NCBI GenBank assembly: GCA_032622095.1
Contig: CP136068.1
Location: forward strand, 8,965,314-9,029,313
Length of the DNA: 64,000 nt
Reading direction: 5' to 3'
DNA from: Siphonodentalium dalli
Taxonomy: Eukaryota > Mollusca > Scaphopoda > Gadilida > Siphonodentaliidae
Shown: positions 10,656 to 22,929 of the stretch, piece by piece
Numbering within the stretch: position 1 is the stretch's first letter
Layout: every line of letters starts with the position of its first letter
Translations under genes and position numbers: made by a program
The notes under the pieces: model-generated
The model's database searches: none
Seen by the model: the letters and a program-made list of their open reading frames with translations, nothing else
Told to the model about the DNA's origin: nothing

Positions 10656-11102
10656 CTATATCGGTTATGAATAAATATATAGAAGACTTTTAAGGTAGTC
10701 TTATTGTTTCCATAGACCCTGCCAGAATGATGTTTGGACTCAGATCCCCACAAATGTTTGTGATTTCGCATGATGGTTCACTGAAGACCCGCCCCTGTGC
10801 TCTACCGCAATTGAATACCTTATCAACGAAAACCACAAACCTATATCAAATTTTATATGGAAATATTATCCCTACATACAGTTGTACGCCATTAATGCAT
10901 AACAATCTACAGTATACCACAGGGGGTAGCTATAGTTACTCTTTATATGTCAGTTTGTGGAATAGTGGAATTCTTATTGTTAACGACCTCTGCTTCAATT
11001 ATAGGCACATGCATCCGTATTTTTCTCAGTCTGCATAACAGAAATAACTCAATTGAGATGCTATGCCTTTTGGTTACAGTATCTAGACACTACTGAACAA
11101 AC

Positions 11103-11227
11103 CTCGGAATCTTCGCATTCTCGGATTCTTGTCTCTACGCTTGGCATTGTAGTTTGGTCGGTTTCCACCATCATTGCTTCTGATGTATTCGCACCCAGCA
11201 AGTTTTCTTCTGCATATGCGGCACAAC
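11103..11227 (-). CDS. DUF6589-like gene, exon with CxxC
   Basis: Excellent acceptor (a Py-rich run of about 17 bases, then GCATTAAATAG) and donor CGAG|GTTTGT. Two frames are open across its 125 bp. The basic one (LLCRICRRKLAGCEYIRSN, ending NPRMRRFR) fits phase 2 of the exon before and phase 1 of the exon after, so I prefer it. The other is acidic (CAAYAEENLLGANTSEAMM...) and out of phase with both neighbours. CRIC could be half of a zinc site. Confidence 0.45.
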
Positions 11228-11527
11228 CTATTTAATGCAAAAAGAAAAAAAGAAGAAATATATTAAAGTGAAACATTACAAACATATAAGTTGACTAATT
11301 AATTACCGGTATATTTAATGTCACACAACTGTAATCGTAACTGCCGTTGATATGGCCAGTAGCGTCGTTGATTGGGGGAGGGACTTGGGTTCTATTATAA
11401 ATGCAGGTACTCATAATGATCGACTCACAAAAGCTACTCATTTAGTTAGCTACTTAAGATGATAACCAGTTATTAAGCTCACATGTATCAAAAGTAATTT
11501 TAATGTGCGTCAAAAAACAACACTTAC

Positions 11528-11706
11528 AGCTGGTGTGCAGTGATATGGCCATGTTGTTTGAGCACATTGATGACCTTCTTTTTAACTCTTCCGCTTGTGA
11601 TCTTCTCTACTACGTAAGATGGAGTTGCCGAAGCACTGGTAAACTCTTCATGTTTATTGCATCAGCATGTGCCACCCGTTGTCGGTCTTGCTCGATTCCC
11701 TGACAT
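11528..11706 (-). pseudogene. DUF6589-like gene, putative first coding exon
   Basis: ATG at 11706, then 14 codons (MSGNRARPTTGGTC), an in-frame TGA, and a further open run ending VKKKVINVLKQHGHITAHQ before a strong donor (CT|GTAAGTG at 11527, phase 2). The part after the TGA is Lys-rich and coding-like. Either the TGA is a third disabling change, or the true start or acceptor lies downstream of it. Family resemblance is weak here. Confidence 0.4.
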
Positions 11707-13505
11707 GATCTACAATATATAAATATTTTCATCAATTTATCATATAACTGCTTCAATAGTATTTCGTTGCTAATATATCAATACAGTATTCAAGAGGAAT
11801 GTCATTATCGTCACCCACGTGCAAATCATTGCCATTTCGACAATTTGTATCACATAGTAATAATCTTTTCCCGGTTATAGCAGCGAATGCTTTTGTTCTT
11901 GCCTTTAAACATCCAATGCACACTTTGTTGTCTATGTGTATTAATTAATATCCGAATTAGAGCGTAAATATTTAAAACTGTATTGTATAACGAATCGGCT
12001 TTCCGTAGTTTTTTAAACCAACGAGGTAAGTAGGAGTAATATCGATTAAAATCTTATTTCTTAAATTCGATTGGTCATTTAAATCACGTGATACATCTTG
12101 ATCAAAATGGCGAATATTGTCAGACCATGGGCTGAAGATTCTGACAAAAAAGATGAATAACAGGCGGTTATTAAAATACTCACATTCTATATATAGTAGT
12201 TAAGCTAAATTTCTCTGGTCTTTTAGTCTATTTTCCGATAAAAAAGTTGGACTCCAGAGGTTCGGAAATCTTCGTCTAAATCCGTTATTCAATCTGCCGA
12301 ATCTGATTCGGTGGTGGTTGACATTCGGAAAAATCTTGTTTACATCAGGCATTCACACAAACCCAATGCAGACCGATTTTTAAGAGCCAGAACGAGCAAT
12401 AATAGCTAGTTCTAGCTATAGTAGCTACATTTCCGGTTCACTCAGACCTGGTGACAAGTACGTTCATTTTGACTGACTGAACGTTCTTGGTCAACACTTG
12501 TCAATAAACTGCACCTACTAGTACTGCACTGTAGTCTGTAGTGCGCTAATGCAGACTAATGAATTGTGTGAAACCTGTACTTTATCAACAAGATTATCAC
12601 CAGCGTCGTGTGCCAGAATCTATTTCAACAATCGATGCAAGAAATTTCCGTTTAGGCTACAAAAATTCTGGTGTCGTATAATAGAACCCTTCATAAAACT
12701 TTGTTTACAAATTAACCCTGTCATTGTAAACTTATAAAACAACAGTTAAATGAGATAACAGTTTGATTCGTTCATAATTGAATTGCGAAGTTATGAATCT
12801 ATTACTTTGAGGCAGAGGCGAGACTCAGTAACTACATGTAAGTAAGCTGAGCGACTAAGGTCAGGTCAGATTATGTCACTCACTCACTGCCACTGGGTCT
12901 GCCCTCGCCTGGAATTGCTGAATTTATTACATTCGCGGATAAACAAGTCCGACTATACTATATATTGATCACTCACCTTGTATATCATACGTAGGCAGGT
13001 TTGTTTCGTTTATCATATACGTGGTATTTCCTCTAATGGGCGAATAGTAACGCCGAAGTGGCGCCTGATTTTCCAAAAATGTGGTTTAATATATAATTAT
13101 TTGTCTAACAACAGTCCGCGAGTAACCTTAATTCTGATTGGTTAAGATGATCGCGATATATTTTTAGAAACTTATTTTTTCGTTTAACAGTATTGCAGAG
13201 TCAATGCTCTCCCAGCGTCGAGTGCGTATGCTCAGTGCCCACTAAAGCCCACGGCACCGCCCCTGTGGGGCGTCGCGCACGTGGGCTTATAATGCGGGTG
13301 AATCTAAATAAAGAAATGACGCAATTTCGTGACTCTGCTTATAAAGAATCAACTGCGCTTTTTGCGAGAAACTAAACAACACTCGCCCTGAATTTTCTCG
13401 GACACAATGCGTGTTTTGCGAATAAAGAATCGCATGCATATCATCACTGTGCTATACTATTAGTATATGCTTGAGTAAATTATCATAATTTGATAAATGT
13501 TATAT
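11707..13505. other. No clear gene; upstream region of the - strand gene
   Basis: AT-rich. A 17-codon reading frame in good context (AAAATGGCG; 12107-12160; MANIVRPWAEDSDKKDE) starts just after CACGTG (12086-12091) but lacks a donor. 13190-13290 is a GC- and CpG-richer patch with GCACGTGGGC. These may be promoter sequence for the gene at 11706 or for a diverging transcript, but nothing fixes a start site. Confidence 0.35.
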
Positions 13506-13509
13506 GTAA

Positions 13510-13692
13510 GTTATAACCTACAACGAAAGCCGCCTGCCCCTTTACGTTGTCGATGGGACGCGAAACGTACCAACCATACACAGGACAATATAATTTGAGT
13601 TTCGCACATGTCGGGGATAGAAACCGCGCAATCCCATCTAGCCCTGAGCGCGATGATCGTGTTCACGACCTAACCACCTCGGCTACTGGGAC
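13510..13692 (-). repeat. tRNA-derived SINE-like unit
   Basis: Read on the - strand from 13692: GTAGCCGAGGTGGTTAGGTC resembles a pol III A box (TGGTTAGG), and about 45 bases later GCGGTTTCTATCCCC resembles a worn B box. A non-tRNA body follows. The body and the poor B box argue against a functional tRNA gene. Confidence 0.5.
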
Positions 13693-15139
13693 ATCTTTAA
13701 AATGAAGCCCATTCACCGAGAGTTGGGAAGAGTACAAGTCTGAACATGTATTCCAATATTGATACACACTCAGGTTTAATGTTGATTTGTTACCACTTAA
13801 AAATTATGTCAAATGTCTCAATACTCATGTTGAGTAAAGAGAATAAGCAACTAGACAATTAAACAAGCATACATGGTTACATCAGACATAATAGCAACCA
13901 CAAGCGCGCGAAGCGAGAGTTGGTGCTCATACCTTAGATGACGTCATATAATTTGTCTATGTTTTCTATTGCGATGAGCCAAATTATAGTGGTGTGTAAG
14001 TTTGTCAAATTGACGTGACTTCCGACTATAGCAACTGTCTGGAGACTGTTAAATTGCGGAATCGGCAGTGGACCAACGATAAGAAAATAAACATTGTCAA
14101 CTTCACAACTTCCGAAGAATTCCCATGTGATTTTGGCATACTAGCTTCATTTAGACCAATTTCATTAGTTAGCTTAATGCAAACCAGAGGATACATCATG
14201 GCATGGCTCATGACGTCATTTAAGTCATGTTAGCTTTGTGGGCCATAATCCAGACAAGACTGCACAATCCATGATAATACTTGTCATGTCGTCTCCACCG
14301 GGGCCATTGTATATGCTGTTACATAAATTATATTTTCCCGCGTTTCGCCAAGTACAGAGGGAAAATTATGTCTTGTACCGTTGCACGAAATAAACAACTC
14401 ATGAGTATTGACCAATGGGGAGTCCCATCTATTGGTCACGTGATGTTTTAGTGAATGATCGAGGATATTCTGTGTAGAGTCAGTTTTCAAGCGAAGCGCG
14501 TGACGACCGCACACAATTTTACAAACAAAACGAATGTAATTCTGTTTCCCAAAGAGATATATAGAAGATAACTTTGCACTTTATATTATATACAGTGTGA
14601 TTATTTTTTATGTTTACAAAAGTACTTATATCGAGTTTTTTATATTTATTTGTGTGAACTCCGGACACCAAATTTTGTTGCGTAGCAGCTAGTACATGCT
14701 ACTTGTACAGTTTTCCGGAGACAGGTTTCCATAGGTTTTTTCCCAAAAATGGTTTTATCTATGAATTTTCCTGAACGACTACGGAACATTAGACTAGGTA
14801 AATAGAGCAGGGAGAAATAATTTAGTGTTTCGTATGAGCAAATTTTGAATGCGTGAATATTTATAGTTATAATTTGATATTGTATTCACAGTGCTTCACA
14901 TTACAAATAATATGAGTGAACTATGAATTGCCGTGATTGTGCACACCCTTGATGTATAAGGCGTCGTCAATAAATGCGCACATCGCTTCGTGGCAGAAGA
15001 GTGTTATTGTTGTTTGTTTCGGGTTAGGGAAGACTCATTCTAAGCGATAATTCGCCGATAAAAAGCAAATTCCAGGCACAGGTGTGTGGTTGCTCCACAG
15101 CGTGTCAGTTACGATTCATATTAAAAAGTGTATAGCTAT
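13693..15139. other. No gene seen
   Basis: Two CRE-type palindromes (ATGACGTCAT) lie at about 13937-13947 and 14210-14220, and CACGTG occurs near 14437. Overlapping short frames on both strands at 14015-14233 look like chance. The remainder is AT-rich and unremarkable. Confidence 0.35.
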
Positions 15140-16330
15140 ATATACTACTAGCAGGGTTACTCGGCGTTGCCCAGGTTAAAGTGATGTGAAACCCTCTGCA
15201 TGCTGTGGATATTTGTTGTGAATATGTGTTGCTCAAAGTGTTTACACCTATTCTCACAAATTGTATATTCAAATAGGATCACAAAACATGATTCTTACAC
15301 ACTCGTGTAATATAAGTAGTGGCTCACCTTGTCGATTGTCATTTCGTTTATCGCGATTAATCCGTTCCACTAATAAAGAAGTATTTTTTTATTTACAACT
15401 GCGTATACTTCAGACGTTATAACATGATACATGAACATGATAAACACATTAGTTCGTATTTGTATCAACTTTGGTGCAACTGCCATCCTCGTGCATGACT
15501 TTAACGGTGCCATTTGTGACATATTTAAACCACGTCCATTGGACTCATGGATGCATGATATACTGGAGATGATTATATATATGTTTGGTGGTAATCAGCA
15601 ACTAAATAATTTCTTATCATAGTTATGACCCACAATCTCTCACCAAACGGCTGCAATTTGGCGTCTTTAAATCACACGATTATATTCATGGTATCATAGA
15701 GAAGAATAATATATCAATTTGGTGGATATCTGCGCTAAAAATAGTTTATTAGATCAATTGTTGATGCCGCCCTGCAACGCTGACTCGAAAAGTGCCATAT
15801 CGAGGAGGTGATTATGTATTCGTGGTGGAAATCGGCGACAAAACTATTTCACCATATTTTTTTAATTTTGCCGCCCTTCCCCTTTTCTTCCCCTGACACC
15901 AACAGCATCATTTAGAAAATTTTAACCCGCACTATTATCTTCCTCGTAAAAAGTTACCCCTCTTAGACCGCCATGGTGTCATCTAGATTGTACCCCGTGG
16001 AGTTATATATAGAACACACACAGACAGACAGCACGATTTGATTCCTCGTATCATTTGAGAAGAACGTGTATGAATTTGATGGTAATTGGTGCTAAAAATA
16101 TGTTTTATCAGTTTTGGTGACCAGTCCGGCCGCCAGGTCACGGATGCGTGTTTCGGCGTATAAAGTGTTTTTCTTTGCGGATTTGTAAATTCAGGTATCC
16201 GACATCAAGATTTAATCGGCTGGCCAGCTGTCAGCCTTGAGAATTTTTTTTATAGCGCCCTAAAAAGTATACCCCTCCCCCAATTTTTTCCCAGACGTAA
16301 AAAACAGTTACTTGGAATTTGTTGCAAATT
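15140..16330. repeat. Diverged repeat block (ATCGGCG...AATTTTGG family)
   Basis: Begins near a motif ACTCGGCGTTGCCCAGG. It contains several diverged units of about 170 bp with ATTATATTCATGGTATCAT, GGTGGAAATCGGCGACAAAA and TTTTGGTGCC words. The same family, as two more units, lies at 20205-20690, so the two blocks are related copies on either side of the 16.7-20.2 kb elements. No open frame survives. Confidence 0.55.
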
Positions 16331-16745
16331 CACATGACTAATCTAGTAAAATGTATACAAATGTATAAATTTTCATGAAGCTATGACATAATGGGTCAAA
16401 ATTGAAACTCACCATCCAAGATGACCACCAATATGGCCGCCGGAAGTTGAAAATATGACATTTTTTTCACAAATATCTTCTAGATCAGTTCATGCTGTTT
16501 GGAACTGGTTGAGTAATATGACTTTATTTTGTATTTTGTATATTAACTTATCATTGGAGCAATTAAATATGCAATTATTTGGGGTCCTGTCCGCTTGTGA
16601 TCCCTCAAACATTCGATTTTACAGAACGCGGTATAAAATTTCACAAAAAATCACAACTGGGATTCTAGTCATATTTCAACAAGAAATGAACAGACGGTTG
16701 CAATTAAGTGAGGCATACCATTACCTATGAATATTCCAACTCACT

Positions 16746-18246
16746 CAGGGGGGGTCGGAAAAAAATTCCAGGCACGTATGATGGGGTGGGTGGGTGTCTC
16801 TTGGGTCCAAAAAAAAACAGTTTTTTCCCATATGCCAATTTTTTTTTCCATTCCTGTTATTGAGTCTTATTTTGATGTGTTTTGAACAGAAACAGGCCAT
16901 ATATAGTTAATACTAATACAATACTACATGTAGAGGTTATCAGAAGTTGGATCAGTTGCACAATGGCCAACAATAACACAAATTCAACTCGATAGAACTA
17001 GACACTGCGCTATTGGAAAAATAAAATTTAATCAGGATTCCATCTACTGATACAACTAAATAAGAATAACTATGCAGAACTCAGCTGAAAATAAGCAATA
17101 AAATGAAAGCAAACTTGACCATATGTGACATGGAAATAAAGATGTAATAAATAATGTAATAAAATAGACTTTTGACAACGTAAAACATAAAATCTTAACA
17201 AATAAATTGAAGGCCAGCCGGGCCAGCTTGAACAATTTCACATTGTTTTCAATGTTATAGTGGATCAGCTTGTAATGTTAATCACAGTAACGAAGATTTT
17301 ATCGTCACTGATATCGTGAGCAAAAAAAAAGTGAAATTGGGCTATCCATCCATATTATTCCCAATTATTACGAAGCCTATTACTTCAGGCAGTGGCTACC
17401 AGCCTGCCATTACACGCTATAACATGTTTCCTCAGTTCTGGTTTCTGAGATGCCCCAAGAAGAGTCACGTATGTATATCATGGTTATGTTTGGTATTAGC
17501 ATTATTCTTCAAACTGGGATGAACAATTTTATTTCCACATGTTTTGATAACAATTTGATTCCAGCAATACAGTAATGCGGCTACTAAAGCCCTAATTAAA
17601 CGTCTCCATAACCACAGCAGAATAATGGGTAATTTTCAGGATTTAGTCGGAAATTAAAATTAAATTACCCATTATTCTGCTGTGGTCATGGAGTCGATTA
17701 ATTAGGGCATTACTGTATATCACATAGCAAATATCAAAATATCAAATAATCTGAAATTTGTTGTACCGGTACCATGTATTCTGTAGAATACTCAAATGTG
17801 ATTATGTGACTAGATCATGTGACTATATATTATGAAAATGAATGTTAATAAAAACCTTGGCACTCTGCCTTATATATATCCCTAGAAATGTGATTATGTT
17901 GACACATTTCTTGATTAATGACACTTATAATTATGATAAATTCAAATAGTATAGTTATCTCAGTATGCACTGTTCTATTCAAATATCGCGCAATAAATTA
18001 TGATAATGCAGGATAATCAGCTATTTGGTTGCTCAATTGATATTTTTTCTCAAATTTAAGGGGGATGGGTGTCCAAAACGGACCGGAAAAAATTTCCTGA
18101 AACGAAAAAAAGGGTGGGTGTCCAAACTTGCCTGGAAAAAAGGCCGGAAACGGAAGAAATTGGGTGGGTGGGTCCCCCATGGCTGGAAAAAATTAAAATG
18201 ATCATACGTGCTTGGAAATTTTTTCAGACCCCCCCCCCCCCCCCTG
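16746..18246. mobile_element. Probable hAT-like element, 1.5 kb, G/C-run termini
   Basis: Left end CAGGGGGGGTCGGAAAAAAA, then TTCCAGGCACGTATGAT. Right end inverted is CAG plus a run of G, then TCTGAAAAAATTTCCAAGC and ACGTATGAT. Terminal similarity is thus about 40 bp allowing for the G-run length. Flanks ACTCACT and ATTCACT are a one-mismatch duplication, so the superfamily call is less certain than for the other hAT-like copies. No transposase frame. A small TA-flanked MITE (17568-17717) is nested inside. Confidence 0.6.
17568..17717. mobile_element. 150-bp palindromic MITE, TA flanks
   Basis: TACAGTAATGC ... GCATTACTGTA with long, nearly complementary arms (CCCTAATTAA, CCACAGCAGAATAATGGGTA and their inverses). 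TA target sites and CAGT-type ends suggest a Tc1/mariner-derived MITE. It is nested in the 16746-18246 element. Confidence 0.7.
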
Positions 18247-18892
18247 ATTCACTGGAAAAAAAATCTTACTTTGGCTCAAAATGGCTGCCAAAATGGCCGC
18301 CAAATATGGAAAATGGTAAATATTGCCCTAGGGTGTCCTACAATCACTTACAAGTGGTCGTTTGTGTACATAATTGGCTATTATGCCTTCTATACATTGA
18401 ATACTAACATGTCTGCTACACCATGGTTAATTGTTACTGTTGTCACCACTGACATCACCAAAAACATTAGACTTTTCTCACAAAAACTTGACATAAATAT
18501 CAGCAGAAATTAACTTTTCAGGTTTGGACCGTTTTTTATAGTAAAATGTAACTATCTTTGGATTGAAAGGTGTTTATTGTATTGGTCTATCTTAAATGTG
18601 TCACACTACGGTGTTTATAGACCAAATTGCTCAAGATGGCTTCCAAAATGGCAACCAAATTGGTAATAAGTTATTATTTTTCATATATCATTATAACATT
18701 ATATGTAACATTATTCTCTGCGTTATCCGAAAAGGTAGCAAATTATCACTCACTTGGTTATTATACGTGTTGGTTAATTAACTGACAACTTAATGTTCTA
18801 TTATGGTTGTCCCAGTTCCGTATAGGGTATGACAAATTCATTTTAAATTATGGAATTTTGCGGAGAACCTCTTTTGTGATTCTGACCATATT

Positions 18893-20200
18893 ATTGAAAG
18901 GAAATGGGCAGAACTTTGAGACGGAACTGAGATGAAGCATAATATGTGGTTCTTCTGGTCCATTATGATAAACCAATATCAACTGGATACAGGATGGCTG
19001 CCAAGATGGTAGCCAGGGAGTTACTCTATGATCATAGGTGAGGTGAATAGGTATACGTGTATGTCATGAATGATGTGCATAATTATGTATACAATGAGTG
19101 ACTATATGGTTATGAGTGTGTTTCCCATAGTGAGATGTATAGGTACACAGGGAGTGGGCATGGTCAGGTGTGGTGTGAATCGGTAAGCATGGAGTGACTG
19201 TATGGTGTATAGTTGTGTGTATCATGTACTGGTGCACCCGGTGTGCCTGTATGGACATTGATGTGGTGTATTGATATAGTTACATGGTCATCTATGTATT
19301 GATTATGTATATATGTAGTGACTGTAAGGTTATGGGTGGGATGTACATGTGTTTCTGTATGATCATGGATGGGGTGTGTGAATAATTAGTGAGTGGTTTT
19401 ATGGTTACGGGTAATGTGTATGGTATACATATTCACCTCACCATTGGCCATGTCACTCACTTTATCCCTATGTGTCACACCGTAGCCGAATGGTCACTCA
19501 AGATATACTAATACACCCCAGCCATATCAGTATAATCACTCCATGTGTGCATATGCAACTTCATCCATGACCATATATTCACTCGCTATATACACATACA
19601 CCTCGCCCATGACCATATAGCAACACATGTGTAAACCCGCATAACCTACACATGACCATATCGCCACGAGTCGCCAAGCAGGAACGCCAAGTATACTCAC
19701 ACACCTGACACATGACCATTTAGTCACTCGATGTATAGATATTCATTACATTTATGATCATACAGTCACTCCTTGTATACCTACTCATCTCACCATTGAC
19801 CATACAGTCACTACCTGTATACATATTCCACACAGTCATATAACCACTTGATATATACATATGAAGCCCACCTAGACCATAGAGTCACTCCAGGTATACA
19901 TATACACATCACGACTGGCCATTCAGTCCTTCCATATATACACAAACCCGCACACACGACCACTCATACCATCCATACGTGCATATACACCTCGCACATG
20001 ACAATTCAGCAACGCACTCTATAATAATACACGCCATCCATGATCACCTATGATCATAGAGTAACTCCATGGCTACCATCTTGGCATCCATCCTATATCC
20101 AGTTGATATTGGTTTATCATAATGGACCAGAATAGCCACATATTATATATGTTTCATCTCAGTTCCGTCCCAAAGTTCTGTTTAAAATGACCTTTCAGTG
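18893..20200. mobile_element. Foldback-type element with tandem-repeat arms
   Basis: Outer arms 18893-19045 and 20047-20200 are inverted copies (for example GGTTTATCATAATGGACCAG on the right against its inverse on the left, and GTTACTCTATGATCATAGG). Between them the sequence consists of degenerate units of about 55-65 bp (GTATACAT..CACC..CCATGACCATA..GTCACTC). They run in one orientation to about 19430 and in the other after it, so the whole folds back on itself. This is the plan of Drosophila FB or Galileo elements. No coding frame. The same unit forms the array at 37.3-38.5 kb. Confidence 0.7.
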
Positions 20201-20204
20201 GACT

Positions 20205-20690
20205 CCTGACTCGAATGAGGCCGCTTTTGACCTATTTAAGCCACACCATTAGACTCCTCGTTCCATGGTGATGATTTTGTATAAGTGTGGTGGCAATCGG
20301 CGACTAAACCCATTCTTATCAAATTTAGTGCTCCCCCCAATCTATCATCCAAACGACACTAATTTTGCGTCTTTATGTCGCACAATTAGATTCCTTGTAT
20401 CATGAAGATGTATATATCAATTTGGTAGAAATCGGCGCTAAAATTAGTTTTATCAATTTTGGTGCCCCTCTCCCCTTCCGTGTATCTCTGACTCGAACGC
20501 CGCCACTTTTTTACATATTTAAACCACACCGTGAGATTCTTCATATCATGGAGATGATTATATTTTTTTCGTGGCAATCGGCGACAAAAATAATTCTGCC
20601 CCTCCCCCTTTTCTGCCCCTGACAACAACGGCGTCACTTTAGAACATTCTAACCCACACCATTATCTTTCTCGTAAAAAGTTACTCCTAG
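20205..20690. repeat. Second block of the 15-kb repeat family
   Basis: Two to three units with GGTGGCAATCGGCGACTAAA, TATCAATTTGGTAGAAATCGG and TTTTGGTGCC words, clearly related to 15140-16330 and in the same orientation. Confidence 0.55.
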
Positions 20691-20699
20691 TATACATCT

Positions 20700-21965
20700 A
20701 TATATAGCAGACACAACTGTTATTATGTGACAATATAGTCAGCACATGCATACGAATGGTCATACTAACAACTGCCGATAACCACGTGAGCTATGTAGAC
20801 TCACACACTCGGATATAATTACATAATGTATATTTAAAGTACACAATCATGCACGTCAGTAAAAATCATCGCGACTGCTGGGTCCTGTTTTCTTTCGCGA
20901 CCACACCATTGTACGAAGCGACCATCTACCCCATCAGGTAACCCACCGGTTGCGCAATGACGAACTTATCTGTCATACGTGGACAACCGATGGTGCCATC
21001 CTCGTCAGATTGTTCTCCCGAAAGCAATGTATGGAGAGGAACTTCGTTCTATGCAAAACTCGCGTGGCATACATATTTGGACAAGGCACAATGAACATGT
21101 GTGAAATATACTCAGTATCTACATACAAAAGATAAGCTGTGTTCCATGGCAACCTTATTCCTTTGCCTATCCAACATCGAATTCCTCCAAAGTCTCACCA
21201 ATAGAGACCATTCGATAGAGCATGTCCAGGCTTCACTCGTGACTTATTCGATATGTTTCAGAAATTTGACCTCACACACTTCTGTTTAGACTTTCTGATT
21301 GAAAAAGGATGACAAGCCTATATTAGAATCACCACAATCCAACAAATCGACGAGGCAGATGGTGATTTACGTGGAAATCTAACCACAATGTGAACAAATG
21401 TCAAGATGATCAAATATTGACTAAAAAGTCGTTTTTTCTTTCAGATCTAACTTTGGAACTTATGATCCAACACGGATAAATGCATACTTTATAGTATTAA
21501 TATGGCATGACACCACCGATAGGTATCAGCCCATGTAAATAAGCACATATATGCCCACTATTCATGCTTCGCGATTCTGTTAAACGCACAATTATCTTCA
21601 ATACACATGTATAATTAACACCTGCACTTCCAAATCCGATGTAAAAAAACAAAAAGGAAAATATAATTTTAAAAGGGAGCTGTAATTGAAATCCGGCCAT
21701 TACAATGACCCATCTACGTTTATACTCAAACTGAGTTTATAAAGTGAGTCATAAACTTATTTTCATTACATTTATCATCTTGTTTGCATCAATTTTAGAG
21801 TAAATGGGTGCATTTTGCACTAATCCATGGCTCAAATTCATTCATATATATGCTAATGAGTATAAAATGAGATGGTAACATAACTGACCGGATTTAGTGT
21901 GCAGATCCCTTTAACCATTAAATCCATCGGTGTGTATATTATTATTTATTCAGATTCTAGAACTA
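20700..21965. other. No gene or clear repeat seen
   Basis: Mixed AT-rich sequence. Short frames such as 20950-21135 (+) and 21497-21700 (-) have no motif, no flanking splice logic and no codon signal that I can defend. Confidence 0.35.
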
Positions 21966-22392
21966 TGCAATAATAATAATAATAACGACCAGGTTTATAT
22001 AGCGATTAACCAATTACTTGCTCCAACACGCTTGGTACAATATTACCCCAGTCATTTGTACAAACCAACCAATTAACCCGCTGCAGCCATTGCAGGCGCT
22101 GCTCTAGTTTAATCAGAACATTCTCTGATACTCATCGGTATGACAAGCTGACTGGTACTCTTCTAACGCATACGTGATGCGAAGCCGATACAGTACGAGC
22201 GACCTTGCTCAAGGGTCACAACTTGGCGCGGGTTTTGAAACAGCGAGAAATACGACAATTGCACGTCGATCAAAAGCGACCAAGCCACTGCTGTGTGGAG
22301 ACTCAACCGGCGACGCGCTGCGAACCCGTATCGATGTATTTACAGCGAACACAAGTCCGACACGCTAACCACCGGACCACAGAGCTCCAATG
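21966..22392 (-). repeat. Full-length-looking tRNA-derived SINE
   Basis: On the - strand the head reads GTGGTCCGGTGGTTAGCGTG (A-box-like), then after about 35 bases ACGGGTTCGCAGCG (B-box-like). A 300-bp body and a TATATAAACCTGG stretch follow, with an (ATT)n tail at about 21970-21985. Head, body and simple-repeat tail are the SINE layout. Pol III transcription is inferred from the boxes. Confidence 0.6.
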
Positions 22393-22469
22393 ACGATTAT
22401 GCGAACTTCAAGACATTTTGCTGTCTAGATCCAGATAAATGCTTTAGTAAATATGTCTTGCAGTTCTTA

Positions 22470-22925
22470 CGTGCATATGTGACCCGCCATATCAAATCCA
22501 GTCGTAACCATGTGCCAATGCATTCTCTTATATATGCGAGTCGACCATAGGTCGCTTCGCATATATAAGAGAATGCATTGGCCTAACAATGTTTTATCAT
22601 TTTTTTAAATAAATGTTTCTGACAATTTTTAGGACATAAACTAAAAAACATCCATTACCCTGCAGGGAGCCCCAAACATACATAGAAGCATATAGGAGTG
22701 CCGTCCGCTCATGTTTGTATGGGGCTCTGTATGGGTGAAATTATAAAATTGTTAAATAATGCAAGAAACAATTATTCAAATTGTAAAAAATTGTTAGGCC
22801 AATGCATTCTCTTATATATGCGAGGCGACCTATGGTCGACTTGCATATATAAGATAATGCATTGGCACAGGGTTGAAAAAATCCGACTTGCGACTGGGTT
22901 TGATATGGCGGCTCACATATGGGTA
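22470..22925. repeat. Nested palindrome containing two copies of the hairpin repeat
   Basis: The outermost arms ACCCGCCATATCAAATCCAG and their inverse enclose two hairpins (22509-22585, 22798-22869). Each hairpin is CCAATGCATTCTCTTATATA with its inverse. The centre adds GGAGCCCCAAACAT with its inverse. The hairpins are those of the TTAA-flanked MITE at 42, 45 and 59 kb, but here TTAA ends are missing and the outer arms differ. Confidence 0.65.
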
Positions 22926-22929
22926 TGGA

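Noticed and set aside
4812-11706. The two-gene locus as one large transposon
   Set aside because: I looked for inverted ends or a duplication around 3.5-4.8 and 11.7-13 kb and found none by eye. Still possible, since DUF6589-like genes behave like mobile genes.
12107-12160. 17-codon frame in strong start context as a micropeptide gene
   Set aside because: Nothing beyond length and context supports it; kept only as a note in the gap entry.
13510-13692. Functional tRNA gene
   Set aside because: The B box is degenerate and no acceptor stem could be paired by eye; the non-tRNA body suggests a SINE.
13937-14220. Two ATGACGTCAT sites as a regulated promoter
   Set aside because: No gene start can be tied to them, and two such sites in this much sequence may be chance.
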